From positions 16,729,775-16,793,774 of the forward strand of contig CM055098.1 of assembly GCA_029204225.1 (NCBI GenBank): a stretch of DNA of 64,000 nucleotides, read 5' to 3'. This DNA comes from Diphasiastrum complanatum. Its lineage: Eukaryota; Streptophyta; Lycopodiopsida; Lycopodiales; Lycopodiaceae. This document shows positions 11,013-21,866 of the stretch, in pieces. The translations under genes were made by a program, and so were the position numbers. Positions within the stretch are counted from its first letter, which is position 1. The number at the start of each line of letters is the position of its first letter. The notes beneath the pieces were generated by a model. That model saw nothing but the letters and a program-made list of their open reading frames with translations. It searched no databases and was not told the DNA's origin.

Positions 11013-12535
11013 CCCCCATAAGTTTTTGGTCTTTGCTCTATTTAGGGCCATCCAAATTCCAGTTTCCTCCAAATTAAGGGAAGAAAAGAACTATACCCTA
11101 CAAGTACAACTTCTCCCGGACAAAGTGCTCGTTGACTTGAGAGGAGAAAGTGCATCGAAAAACAAAGAGAAGAGGCTGCTCTACATCACTCAACATGGGT
11201 ATATTTTTAATTTGCTCTAAATACGATATGATGAATTTGCACCATTTCAAAAGTGAATTAGTCAGTGAACCTACATTGGAACGATTCGCTAAAATTGTAT
11301 CAATTTTAAAAAGTTAGGCCAGATCAAGTGGAAGGAGGGCCTGAAACTTTTTTGGTCAGACCTTGAAGTTGACTTTTCAGAGTTCCACTTGCATTGTAAG
11401 GCCTTAACTAAGCCTCATTAAGTCATCAAAGGAGCAATTTTTTGGCTAAATGGCAAGATTGAAAAAATCTATGCTTTGTTACAAACGAGTAACATCCATT
11501 CCAAGCAAGTTGTCTGACTTACATCAGACTTAACCAACTCAAAGCTTCTTCACAAGCGCTGGAAGCCAACCTGGCACCACGCCAGACTGGACAACCCAAA
11601 ACAGGTAACTTTCACCCAAGCAAGCCATCCAACTCAGCCGACATGTTAGAGCCCGTTCCCCAAGAGTTTAACCCATTCACGTTCATGCAAGGAACACTCA
11701 GAACCACAAGCTACGACAGATATGAAGACAACCAATTCTTGGACCGAATGGTGTCAACAACATACCGCTGGCGCCTTGGACTGATTGGTCCCGACGGCAT
11801 ACCGCTGGCGTCCCAGGATATGACCCTCAACTATGTGCCAGATCAAAAAGTTTGAAGTGGAATCCAGAAGGTAATCAGAGTCAGTTTGAGAAAAATCTCA
11901 CTTTATCAATAAATCTAAGAAGGTTACATTTCAAGTGTGTGACCGACCCTAGTCTTCGGGGCGCTGGCATGCCAAGGCGGGCGCCAGGACAACATTCCAG
12001 CAAGGGAGGCTGAGACTTGGTTGGAGCTCACCCTGAGTCGCAACCAGCACTCCCCTATAGTATTGGTGGGATTCGCCACCTCCCCTCATACCAAGTACTC
12101 TACCCAGGCTGGTAGAGCACGTTTTCTCTCTCTAGTATTTTCTTTCTCTAGAATTTATTGATCCCCAGGCTTCATTTAATCATGCCTAGATCATGTGAGG
12201 TGATTGCACATCGATCTAAGCTCTCTAGACTTCACTAGAACTGATCAAAGATTTTCAGCCATAGGAACTTGGGGAAGGCTGGATTTTGGTCACAGTGGCG
12301 CCAGGAGCAGCAGTGGCGCTGCTGGCACCGGGGGCAATGCTGGCGCCAATGGCGCTGGAAGTAAAGCTTGTAAAGGTAGCTTTACAACATATTGCCTTTG
12401 GGCTTTTACAGGGTCAAGATAATATTGTGGCATCATAGAAGTATTAGCGAGAGGGGGTGGTTGTGCTAGGTCCTTAGACTAATCAAAGGCCTTATGTTGC
12501 GCGCGTGTGACTGCATGCAACGGCTCTTCAGACAC
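11013..12535. other. no gene recognised
   Basis: One 70-codon frame (11643-11855) has no known motif. From 11500 the sequence is rich in GGCGCC and GCTGGCGCC words, like the LTR-like segment at 16.1-16.9 kb. It may therefore be decayed LTR or untranslated sequence of the gypsy element to its right. Confidence 0.3.
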
Positions 12536-14173
12536 CCTTCGTGCTAAAACTGTCTTTTTGGTCTGGTTAGGGCAATCTTTATAGCAATGCCTTCTGATAC
12601 AATCAGCACACTCAGCTACAAAGTCATAACGAAGTCTACATTCACTTTGAAAGTGATTGGTTTCTCCGCATACAAAACATCTCTTCTAAAGTGCTGAAGG
12701 GAAAATGGCATAACCATTTTGGTCGACTTGTGTAGGTTGCTCCTCTGAATAGTATTGGTCATTGGAATAACAGATAGATGTCTCATCTATGTATGTGTTA
12801 GGATTACCATCATCATAAGTAGATTTATGGGTTGGGGCGTCATAGGTGGTATTCTGCACTACATTGGCCTGAACTTGGGGTCGGTTTCAGTGGCTTGGCC
12901 TGTTTAGCTGAGCAGATCCTCTTGGACCTGAGAGTGCCAATCGTTGTTGTGTTCCAGTTGGTTGTTGTCTAGGCAATTCCTAGACTTGGACTGGACTCAT
13001 ATAATGGATGGGGGTTATATGGCGCTTGTGGTTGTCCTTGTGGTGCATATTGTTGTGGTCGAGAGTATTGCACATTGTGTGGGTTGTACCTACAACTTGA
13101 AGTGGTATGAGTGGTCGTATCATAGAGTATACAGTGCTGCATTTTGTTAAGGTCGGTGTAATGGACACTTATTACCGGTATGTTCACCACGACATTGTGG
13201 GCACCAGATATCTTCTCGTCTATGGATAGCGTTACCAGATGGCAATTGCCCTGAAAACTGACTTTCAAAAGATTTTAAGGCTTGCTAAAACTCTATATGG
13301 TACCTGAGGTCATAAGCTGCTGTATATGCAAATAACAGACGTAGGGACAAATGTTTGATGATAGGAGAGAAGATCTGTTGTTGATGTTGTTGATTCATCA
13401 ACTCAAATTGAGACTTCTAGACTTGGTTTGAATCTCAGGACTCACTAGGATGATTATCAGGGTAAACACGGTGAGCTCTTTTCTCTTTTTGGTCCTCATC
13501 ATCAGACCCTTCATCTTCTTCTCGAATGGCATCAGACATAGCTAACTTAAGAGTGAAATTATCTTTGCTAGGTTTAAGCTCTTTTCGGATGCGTCTTGGA
13601 AGGCCAACTATAAACCATATGATCAACATTTTATTAGTTGGTTGTTCCTGGACTTGACTTCTGAGATGCTTGAAACGCTCAATATAGTCACGTACGCGTT
13701 CATCTTTTTTCATTTCTATATGGCTAAGGCGTACAAAGGGGCTTTCTGTGAGTTTGAAAGGTTGGAAGCGTTTGATGAAAGACTCTTTCAGCTCTGACCA
13801 ATCTTGTTGATTATCACGATTGAGGTTAAAAAACCACTCTCATGCTTTGTCTACCATGGACATTGAAAATAGTTGGACTTTTGCATTCTCAGTATATTCT
13901 CCATATACTTCACATGCATTCTCAAATACTTGTAAAAATCTATGAGGGTCCTCATTACCATCGAACTTTGGTAATTCTAATCGGGGTATTTGTATGTCAA
14001 ATCGTGCGGTATGGTGAGCATGTTCAACTGGTTGATCATCAGGATTAGGTATTCATCTGGATGGTCCAGGATCTTGATTTATCTGAGATCTAAGATGGTA
14101 AGGCTTGTTCTCATCATTTGGATGATTGGGTAGTGTTAACTCATCTATAACTCCTTCTGGTAAGTTGGCCATG
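12536..14173 (-). pseudogene. gag: Ty3/gypsy gag with zinc knuckles
   Basis: Minus-strand translation starts near 14173 (MANLPEGVIDELTLP). It continues through PRLELPKFDGNEDPHRFLQV and a capsid core ending in VRDYIERFKHLRSQVQ and LPRRIRKELKP at 13713-13435. An acidic EEDEGSDDEDQKEK stretch follows. Farther on come cysteine-rich motifs: WCPQCRGEHTGNKCP near 13190, then CFVCGETNHFQSEC (CX2CX4HX4C) and CADCIRRHCYKDC near 12690-12550. This is a complete gag layout, capsid then nucleocapsid knuckles, but stops and frame changes break it. No protease or polymerase follows. Confidence 0.75.
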
Positions 14174-14290
14174 AGAACTGATTGGATTTAACTCTGATTT
14201 GATTCAACTTTTTTTTTTAATAATATGTGATTGACAGTACCTTAGAATATAATGAGATTTTCAATAAGAATTCTAGAAAATATGGTCTGT
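14174..14290 (-). other. gypsy leader, no coding content
   Basis: A short AT-rich stretch with a T run lies upstream of the gag start on the minus strand. Confidence 0.35.
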
Positions 14291-14550
14291 TGGATTCGGA
14301 TGCAATTAGACTGACAATGTCAGATGTAATGTCGGATAGGAATTAGTTCAGATGCGGATGTAACACTATCGGCTGCAATCTGGCAGATGCAACAGTATAG
14401 GTTGGTCGTTAGATGCAATTGTCGGACATAAATATTTTAAGTCGTCGAATGCATGTCGGACAGGAGGTCATCAGATGCAATCGTCGGACAGAATTTTTAG
14501 CTTGTCGTCTGGTGCACGTCGTCGGATGAAATTTAAAGCGGCGGGTGCAA
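14290..14550. repeat. degenerate GATGCAAT-GTCGGA repeat cluster
   Basis: The words GATGCAAT, GTCGGACA and GTCGTCGGATG recur at irregular spacing. A short palindrome (CTGACAATGTCAG) lies at about 14310. This may be LTR or leader sequence of the gypsy element, or subterminal repeats of a DNA transposon. Confidence 0.4.
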
Positions 14551-15502
14551 GCGGCAGTTCAACCAATAGGTCTTCCTCCCTTGAAAACGCTCTTGGTGAA
14601 AAAAAATACTCTTTCAAGTTCAAAGCTTTGAGATGTGATGGTGGAGAGAGGTGGAGAGCGGTGGGGCGGTGGGTTTCTGGAATCATTTGTGGTTGGGTGT
14701 GGATCAAATGATGTTTTCAAATGCAATGCATGCTGGTGGAAAAAAAATGAATTCAAAAACGCATTTAGGCAAACAGAAGCTCTGAGAATCGAAAAATAAA
14801 CTGGTTGAAATGAATTCTTAAGCAAGATGGAAGAAGATTATCAAGAGCAGCGGTGCCAATGTTTGCTAATTTGCTCTACATGCTTTACTTCTGACAATCT
14901 AACAGATTCTAGTCAGCATACAACCGAGAGGGTCTGCTTGCTTCTAGACTTCTATGGTTTGCAGTATAGTGGAAATGTAATGGTGATGTACCTGCCTGTC
15001 AATTAGTACATCAACGACTTGATCTCTATCCTATTGATAATGGATGCTCAACTTCAATCTGGATCTATCAAAATTCAAATGCCTATGTTCTACAGTCTGT
15101 TTCGGTTCTCTTGCTTTGATGCTTACAAATTGTAGGTTATTACTAATCTAATCTAAGTAGTACAGGAATGAGATTGAAACTTAATCCTACTGAAAACATA
15201 GAATCAAAAACACAATAGCTACACAGAAACAATGTGAATCATACAAAGTGCTTGTTACAACTGTCAAAAATTCCTTAGGGAGTCAAGCACCAAGCCACAT
15301 TAGAAGGCCCTGCATATCTACCTGATCTTAATCACAAAACCAACCTAAAAAGGGGAAGAATCAACAACAAAACACATTCATACATCAGTACTCGAACTTC
15401 ATGCATGAAAATGGAGCATAGATGGAAATGCAATGGAGAGATATTCAAATTTCAATTCAACAACATTTCAATACAATATTACATGCTTGGAAACTCGTGG
15501 AG
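14551..15502. other. no gene recognised
   Basis: AT-rich sequence. Overlapping short frames on both strands at 14471-14825 lack motifs. The last 20 bases before the next LTR (CATGCTTGGAAACTCGTGG) resemble a stretch inside that LTR (near 15690). Confidence 0.35.
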
Positions 15503-16083
15503 TGTTAAAATTGGAAAAACAAATCATATTGATTTCTTGGCTTGCTACAAATGTTGTACCATGCAAGTATGTAGCTCATAAATGCAAAATGCCAAGTTTG
15601 GCCTAGATAAAACTCAAGCTACATGGTTATGTAATGTCTAGATTGAAGAATACAACTTGCATATAGTTTGTAGACATAGAATTACCAAAGTCATGCTTGT
15701 AGAAACTCGTGGCAATCACATGCACTAATTGTAAGTGATCCATAGTGACATGCAAGGCATGCACAAAGTGTAATGGACACATGCATGATGATTTGTACTT
15801 TGTTGGTTAGAACTAGTACACTTGTAAAAAGTTGGTAGAATTTCATGCATGGCAAGTGAAAAATGTCACATAAACTCTAGATGTCACTTTAGTTGTCATT
15901 TTGGAATGGATAGATGTGGTTCTAGCTCGAGCTACCTCAAACTCCATATTTATGTGTAGCTCTCCTCACAATCAATGATGAAGAACCAAAGTTTTGTAGC
16001 TACCTCATGCCATTTTGGATCTAATCTATTTTGCTTGTTATCTCTCTAGCTTTCTCTCTCTAACTTGTGTTGAAGCTAATTAT
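15503..16083 (+). repeat. LTR copy 1
   Basis: Begins TGTTAAAATTGG and matches the copies at 18382 and 21288. Homology with the third copy stops after GAAGCTAAT, near 16080. No primer-binding site follows here; the sequence passes straight into an unrelated LTR-like block, so this LTR is probably truncated at its 3' end. Confidence 0.75.
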
Positions 16084-16962
16084 TGTAAAGCTGACTCGGG
16101 TGCACCCAGCGTGCCCTGTAAGACTCTAAGAGGTGACACTCTCTAAGGTCCCAGAGCAAGTTAGAATGTCAAGGACTGAGCCTCCGACCTGTGGTGAGCC
16201 AGTCAAGTAGTCACAAGTCATGAGCTAGCTCTGGAGCTCGAGTCATGGCCTAGTCAGAAAGCAGGTTGATTCTGCCGCCAGGATGGCTCCCGGGACCCAT
16301 GTTTGGGAGCCAGATTGATTCTGCCAGGCTTAATCAGCAAAATAAAAACTAAGTCCTAAAAAGCGTGCTTTACCAGAAAGCACTATGTTTCAAACCAGAG
16401 GGGGTGCGCCGAATCACAGCAGAACTATAGGGGGAGTCCGGCAGACAGAAACTTGGGCAGCTCAACTAGCACCAGGAATCCAATCGCCAGGTCTCAGCTC
16501 CCTCTACCAGCACGAGCTGGCCCAGAGACTGGTAAGTCTATGTATGAATGTAACCTCTTCCAAATCTAATAAAGTTGATTCTTGGGGATGATTACCATTT
16601 CGCTTTCTCCTCCGGGCCTGGTCCAAGTAGAAGGACCCTTACTACAACCTTTTTGCGTCGCCGGCTCCTAAGGGTCCACGTCACTGACGTGTGGCTTGCC
16701 GCTATGCCAATTGGTCAGTTTGGCGACCACTATGCCTTGGGTTTCATGTGTGGCTTGTCTTTGCCTTTGGTTACCTTTTGGGGATGGATTCTGAGTTGGC
16801 TTTCGGGTTGGTTGGGATTCCAGTTTTCTTAAGTCTGAATAGTTAAGCTTGTTACGTTTCTGAGTTGGCTTTACGTAAGTGCATGATGGATGAATGTTAG
16901 ACTTAAGCGCGTGTTGGGGAAACTGCTCAAGTCCCAGCGCCCTTTGAGGTGCCGGTGCAACA
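16084..16962 (+). repeat. second LTR-like block inside internal segment 1
   Basis: Begins TGTAAAGCTGACTCGG and ends GGTGCAACA, two bases before a primer-binding-site motif. It is GC-richer than the flanking copia LTR and has no coding motif. It reads like the 5' LTR of a different LTR element captured in the array. Confidence 0.5.
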
Positions 16963-16964
16963 TG

Positions 16965-16977
16965 TGGTATTAGAGCC
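16965..16977 (+). promoter_or_regulatory. primer-binding site
   Basis: TGGTATTAGAGCC, one base away from the usual initiator-Met tRNA complement TGGTATCAGAGCC. Confidence 0.6.
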
Positions 16978-17395
16978 GACTAGCCGGTCAGCTACGCAAG
17001 TCTCACAGGGATGGCCACGTGTCAAGATTTGTCAGGACAACCGTTGTGCAAGGTGTTGCCCACAGTGTAAGCACAGGTGCGTCCATGGTCGAGGTGGTCG
17101 GCAGAACGGGGGACTTGATGAGGCAAGGTGCTGCCCTTGAGGTGTAAACATGGTCAGTTCCCGCGGTTCGGGCCTGGCGCCGTCTGCACGTAGGATAGAT
17201 GAGGCAATGTGCTGCCATTAGGTTGGTGAAAGCACGGTCTGTGCCTTGTGGGGTGTGGGGTGACATATTCAAACTGTACGGGTTAACCATTGATACAGAG
17301 TTGCTGTTCGAATTTGGGTGTAAAGCACGGGTGGTTAGCTGTCGGTGCGGGATAGCTGCCGATCGTTTAGCTATAAAGGCTATTGACTTCTTCTT
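16978..17395 (+). other. leader sequence after the primer-binding site, non-coding
   Basis: G-rich sequence with repeated GATGAGGCAA(G/T)GTGCTGCC words near 17118 and 17200. It ends where the copia polymerase fragment begins. Short open frames on both strands have no recognisable motif. Confidence 0.45.
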
Positions 17396-18358
17396 ATTTA
17401 TGTTGATGTTATCATTCTGACAGGATGTAGTATCAAGTTAGTTGAGGAAACCAAGATTGCACTTGGAAAAGAGTTCAAGATTCAAGATCTTGGAAAAATT
17501 CACTATATTCTAGGATTAGAGATTGACTTTCTTAAAGATAAAGCTTTTGTATGTCAATTCAAGTATGCTATTTCAATGTTAAAGAAGTTCAATATGTTGA
17601 ATTGTAAGAGTATAGAAACACCTATGGAGCAAAATGTAAAGGATTATAACAAAGATGATGAAAGATCCTTCGTGGACATCACACTTTTTAGAAGTCTTAT
17701 AGGCTTCTTCATTTGGCTCACAATAACTAGACCTGACATAAGCTTTAGTGTTCATAAGTTGAGCCAGGCTATGCAAAATCCTACTATCTATCATTGGAAA
17801 ATGGCCAAGAGAGTGCTTAGATATATATCTTCAACTTTTGATTTTGGTTTATTGTATAAAAGTGAAGATCTTTCTATTATTGGTTATTCTGACTCAGATT
17901 TTGCAAGTGATAGAGCAGATCGAAAATCTACAAGTGCTTATGTCATATATCTTGGAGGAAACTTGATATCTTGGCTTTCCAAAAATCAAGATACTGTATC
18001 ACTCTCATCATGTGAAGTTGAGTACAAGGCACTCACTACAACAACAAAGGAAGTGCTTTGGATGAAGAGGTTATTAGTTGAACTAAAGATAATCTTGGAA
18101 GAGGATCTACCTATGATCATGTGTGACAACATTTCAGCCCAAGCCCTTGCCAACAACCCGATATTCCATGCAAGGAGCAAGCATATCGAAGTTGCACATC
18201 ACTTCGTGAGACATAAGGTCATTGGAGGGGAAATCAATCTGGAGCACATCGACACATCATCTTGCATTGCTGATATGCTCACCAAACCTTTGAGCAAAAG
18301 TTCCTTCATCAAGCATAGAGCCAATCTTGGAGTTATACCAAGATCCATGTTCAAATAA
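17396..18358 (+). pseudogene. pol: copia reverse transcriptase C-terminus and RNase H, copy 1
   Basis: The frame enters at a reverse-transcriptase active-site remnant reading YVDV instead of YVDD. After an in-frame stop near 17456 in the usual reading it runs through LGKIHYILGLEIDF, TRPDISFSVHKLSQAM and HWKMAKRVLRYI. RNase H follows with YSDSDFASDRADRKSTSAY, SLSSCEVEYKAL and the terminal ADMLTKPL. The open part is 260 residues (17576-18358). Gag, protease, integrase and most of the RT are absent, so this element cannot move by itself. A purine-rich AGGATGAG precedes the next LTR. Confidence 0.85.
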
Positions 18359-18381
18359 ATATAGATTATTTTTAGGATGAG

Positions 18382-18962
18382 TGTTAAAATTGGAAAAACA
18401 AATCATATTGATTTCTTGGCTTGCTACAAATGTTGTACCATGCAAGTATGTAGCTCATAAATGCAAAATGCCAAGTTTGGCCTAGATAAAACTCAAGCTA
18501 CATGGTTATGTAATGTCTAGATTGAAGAATACAACTTGCATATAGTTTGTAGACATAGAATTACCAAAGTCATGCTTGTAGAAACTCGTGGCAATCACAT
18601 GCACTAATTGTAAGTGATCCATAGTGACATGCAAGGCATGCACAAAGTGTAATGGACACATGCATGATGATTTGTACTTTGTTGGTTAGAACTAGTACAC
18701 TTGTAAAAAGTTGGTAGAATTTCATGCATGGCAAGTGAAAAATGTCACATAAACTCTAGATGTCACTTTAGTTGTCATTTTGGAATGGATAGATGTGGTT
18801 CTAGCTCGAGCTACCTCAAACTCCATAAATATGTGTAGCTCTCCTCACAATCAATGATGAAGAACCAAAGTTTTGTAGCTACCTCATGCCATTTTGGATC
18901 TAATCTATTTTGCTTGTTATCTCTCTAGCTTTCTCTCTCTAACTTGTGTTGAAGCTAATTAT
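18382..18962 (+). repeat. LTR copy 2 (central)
   Basis: Same start and nearly the same sequence as copy 1. It is followed by the same LTR-like block, so the whole unit was duplicated together. Confidence 0.8.
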
Positions 18963-19868
18963 TGTAAAGCTGACTCGGGTGCACCCAGCATGCCCTGTAA
19001 GACTCTAAGGGGTGACACTCTCTAAGGTCCCAGAGCAAGTTAGAATGTCAAGGACTGAGCCTCCGACCTGTGGTGAGCCAGTCAAGTAGTCACAAGTCAT
19101 GAGCTAGCTCTGGAGCTCGAGTCATGGCCTAGTCAGAAAGCAGGTTGATTCTGCCGCCAGGATGGCTCCCGGGACCCATGTTTGGGAGCCAGATTGATTC
19201 TGCCAGGCTTAATCAGCAAAATAAAAACTAAGTCCTAAAAAGCGTGCTTTACCAGAAAGCACTATGTTTCAAACCAGAGGGGGTGCGCCGAATCACAGCA
19301 GAATTATAGGGGGAGTCCGGCAGACAGAAACTTGGGCAGCTCAACTAGCGCCAGGAATCCAATCGCCAGGTCTCAGCTCCCTCTACCAGCACGAGCTAGG
19401 CACAATGCCCAGCACGTGTTGGTGGCCCAGAGACTGGTAAGTCTATGTATGAATGTAACCTCTTCCAAATCTAATAAAGTTGATTCTTGGGGATGATTAC
19501 CATTTCGCTTTCGCCTCCGGGCCTGGTCCAAGTAGAAGGACCCTTACTACAACCTTTTTGCGTCGCCGGCTCCTAAGGGTCCACGTCACTGACGTGTGGC
19601 TTACCGCTATGCCAATTGGTCAGTTTGGCGACCACTATGCCTTGGGTTTCATGTGTGGCTTGTCTTTGCCTTTGGTTACATTTTGGGGATGGATTCTGAG
19701 TTGGCTTTCGGGTTGGTTGGGATTCCAGTTTTCTTAAGTCTGAATAGTTAAGCTTGTTACGTTTCTGAGTTGGCTTTTACATAAGTGCATGATGGATGAA
19801 TGTTAGACTTAAGCGCATGTTGGGGAAACTGCTCAAGTCCTAGCGCCCTTTGAGGTGCCGGTGCAACA
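18963..19868 (+). repeat. second LTR-like block, copy 2
   Basis: Repeats the block at 16084-16962 with about 26 extra bases near 19396-19421 (GGCACAATGCCCAGCACG) and scattered substitutions. Confidence 0.55.
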
Positions 19869-19870
19869 TG

Positions 19871-19883
19871 TGGTATTAGAGCC
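19871..19883 (+). promoter_or_regulatory. primer-binding site, copy 2
   Basis: TGGTATTAGAGCC in the same position relative to the duplicated block. Confidence 0.6.
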
Positions 19884-20299
19884 GACTAGCCGGTCAGCTA
19901 CGCAAGTCTCACAGGGATGGCCACGTGTCAGGATTTGTCAGGACAACCGTTGTGCAAGGTGTTGCCCACAGTGTAAGCACAGGTGCGTCCATGGTCGAGG
20001 TGGTCGGCAGAACGGGGGACTTGATGAGGCAAGGTGCTGCCCTTGAGGTGTAAACATGGTCAGTTCCCGCGGTTCGGGCCTGGCACCGTCTGCATGTAGG
20101 ACAGATGAGGCAATGTGCTGCCATTAGGTTGGTGAAAGCACGGTCTGTGCCTTGTGGGGTGTGGGGTGACATATTCAAACTGTACGGGTTAACCATTGAT
20201 ACGTAGTTGCTGTTCGAATTTGGCTGTAAAGCACGGGTGGTTAGCTGTCGGTGCGGGATAGCTGCCGATCGTTTAGCTATAAAGGCTATTGACTTCTTC

Positions 20300-21264
20300 T
20301 TATTTATGTTGATGTTATCATTCTGACAGGATGTAGTATCAAGTTAGTTGAGGAAACCAAGATTGCACTTGGAAAAGAGTTCAAGATTCAAGATCTTGGA
20401 AAAATTCACTATATTCTAGGATTAGAGATTGACTTTCTTAAAGATAAAGCTTTTGTATGTCAATTCAAGTATGCTATTTCAATGTTAAAGAAGTTCAATA
20501 TGTTGAATTGTAAGAGTATAGAAACACCTATGGAGCAAAATGTAAAGGATTATAACAAAGATGATGAAAGATCCTTCGTGGACATCACACTTTTTAGAAG
20601 TCTTATAGGCTTCTTCATTTGGCTCACAATAACTAGACCTGACATAAGCTTTAGTGTTCATAAGTTGAGCCAGGCTATGCAAAATCCTACTATCTATCAT
20701 TGGAAAATGGCCAAGAGAGTGCTTAGATATATATCTTCAACTTTTGATTTTGGTTTATTGTATAAAAGTGAAGATCTTTCTATTATTGGTTATTCTGACT
20801 CAGATTTTGCAAGTGATAGAGCAGATCGAAAATCTACAAGTGCTTATGTCATATATCTTGGAGGAAACTTGATACCTTGGCTTTCCAAAAATCAAGATAC
20901 TGTATCACTCTCATCATGTGAAGCTGAGTACAAGGCACTCGCTACAACAACAAAGGAAGTGCTTTGGATGAAGAGGTTATTAGTTGAACTAAAGATAATC
21001 TTGGAAGAGGATCTACCTATGATCATGTGTGACAACATTTCAGCCCAAGCCCTTGCCAACAACCCGATATTCCATGCAAGGAGCAAGCATATCGAAGTTG
21101 CACATCACTTCGTGAGACATAAGGTCATTGGAGGGGAAATCAATCTGGAGCACATCGACACATCATCTTGCATTGCTGATATGCTCACCAAACCTTTGAG
21201 CAAAAGTTCCTTCATCAAGCATAGAGCCAATCTTGGAGTTATACCAAGATCCATGTTCAAATAA
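20300..21264 (+). pseudogene. pol: copia reverse transcriptase C-terminus and RNase H, copy 2
   Basis: A near-identical repeat of the 17.4-18.4 kb fragment. The 260-residue open part (20482-21264) differs at only a few positions: CEAEYKALATT where copy 1 has CEVEYKALTTT, and IPWLSK where copy 1 has ISWLSK. The copy 2 version CEAEYKAL is closer to the usual copia RNase H motif, so copy 1 has changed at that site. The same YVDV active-site remnant and the same missing upstream domains are seen. Confidence 0.85.
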
Positions 21265-21287
21265 ATATAGATTATTTTTAGGATGAG

Positions 21288-21866
21288 TGTTAAAATTGGA
21301 AAAACAAATCATATTGATTTCTTGGTTTGCTACAAATGTTGTACCATGCAAGTATGTAGCTCATAAATGCAAAATGCCAAGCTTGGCCTACATAGAACTC
21401 GAGCTACATGGTTATGTAATGTCTAGATTGAAGAATACAACTTGCATATAATTTGTAGACATAGAGTTACCAAAGTCATGCTTGTAGAAACTCGTGGCAA
21501 TTCACATGCATTAATTGTAAGTGATCCATAGTGACATGCAAGGCATGCACAAAGTGTAATGGACACATGCATGATGATTTGTACTTTGTTAGTTAGAACT
21601 AGTACACTTGTAAAAAGTTGGTAGAATTTCATGCATGGCAAGTGACAAATGTCACATAGACTCTAGATGTCACCTTAGTTGTCATTTTGGAATGGATAGA
21701 TGTGGTTCTACCTCGAGCTACCTCAAACTCCATAAATATGTGTAGCTCTCCTCACAATCAATGATGAAGAACCAAAGTTTTGTAGCTACCTCATGCCATT
21801 TTGGATTTAAACTATTTTGCTTGTTATCTCTCTAGCTTTCTCTCTCTAACTTGTGTTGAAGCTAAT
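21288..21866 (+). repeat. LTR copy 3
   Basis: Starts TGTTAAAATTGG after AGGATGAG. It has more substitutions relative to copies 1 and 2 than those have to each other. Beyond GAAGCTAAT the sequence continues differently (GCTAATACACAAATC), so the true 3' LTR end may lie farther right. Confidence 0.75.

Larger units (their letters stand above)
15503..21866 (+). mobile_element. three-LTR tandem array of a chimeric copia-type element
   Basis: The same LTR sequence starts at 15503, 18382 and 21288, each time with TGTTAAAATTGG. Two nearly identical internal segments separate the copies, giving the order LTR-internal-LTR-internal-LTR. Repeat units are 2,879 and 2,906 bp. The size difference is mostly a segment of about 26 bp present only in the second unit (near 19396-19421). 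Such arrays are expected from unequal recombination between LTRs of one element. The internal segment is itself a mosaic: an LTR-like block with its own primer-binding site, then the tail of a copia pol gene. Confidence 0.8.

Noticed and set aside
14471-14825. Overlapping frames of 78-88 codons on both strands
   Set aside because: Mirror-image frames over a purine/pyrimidine-rich stretch with no recognised domain.
16385-17420. Open frames of 60-95 codons in the LTR-like block, repeated at 19.5-20.2 kb
   Set aside because: They are repeated only because the block is duplicated, occur on both strands, and have no protein-like motif.
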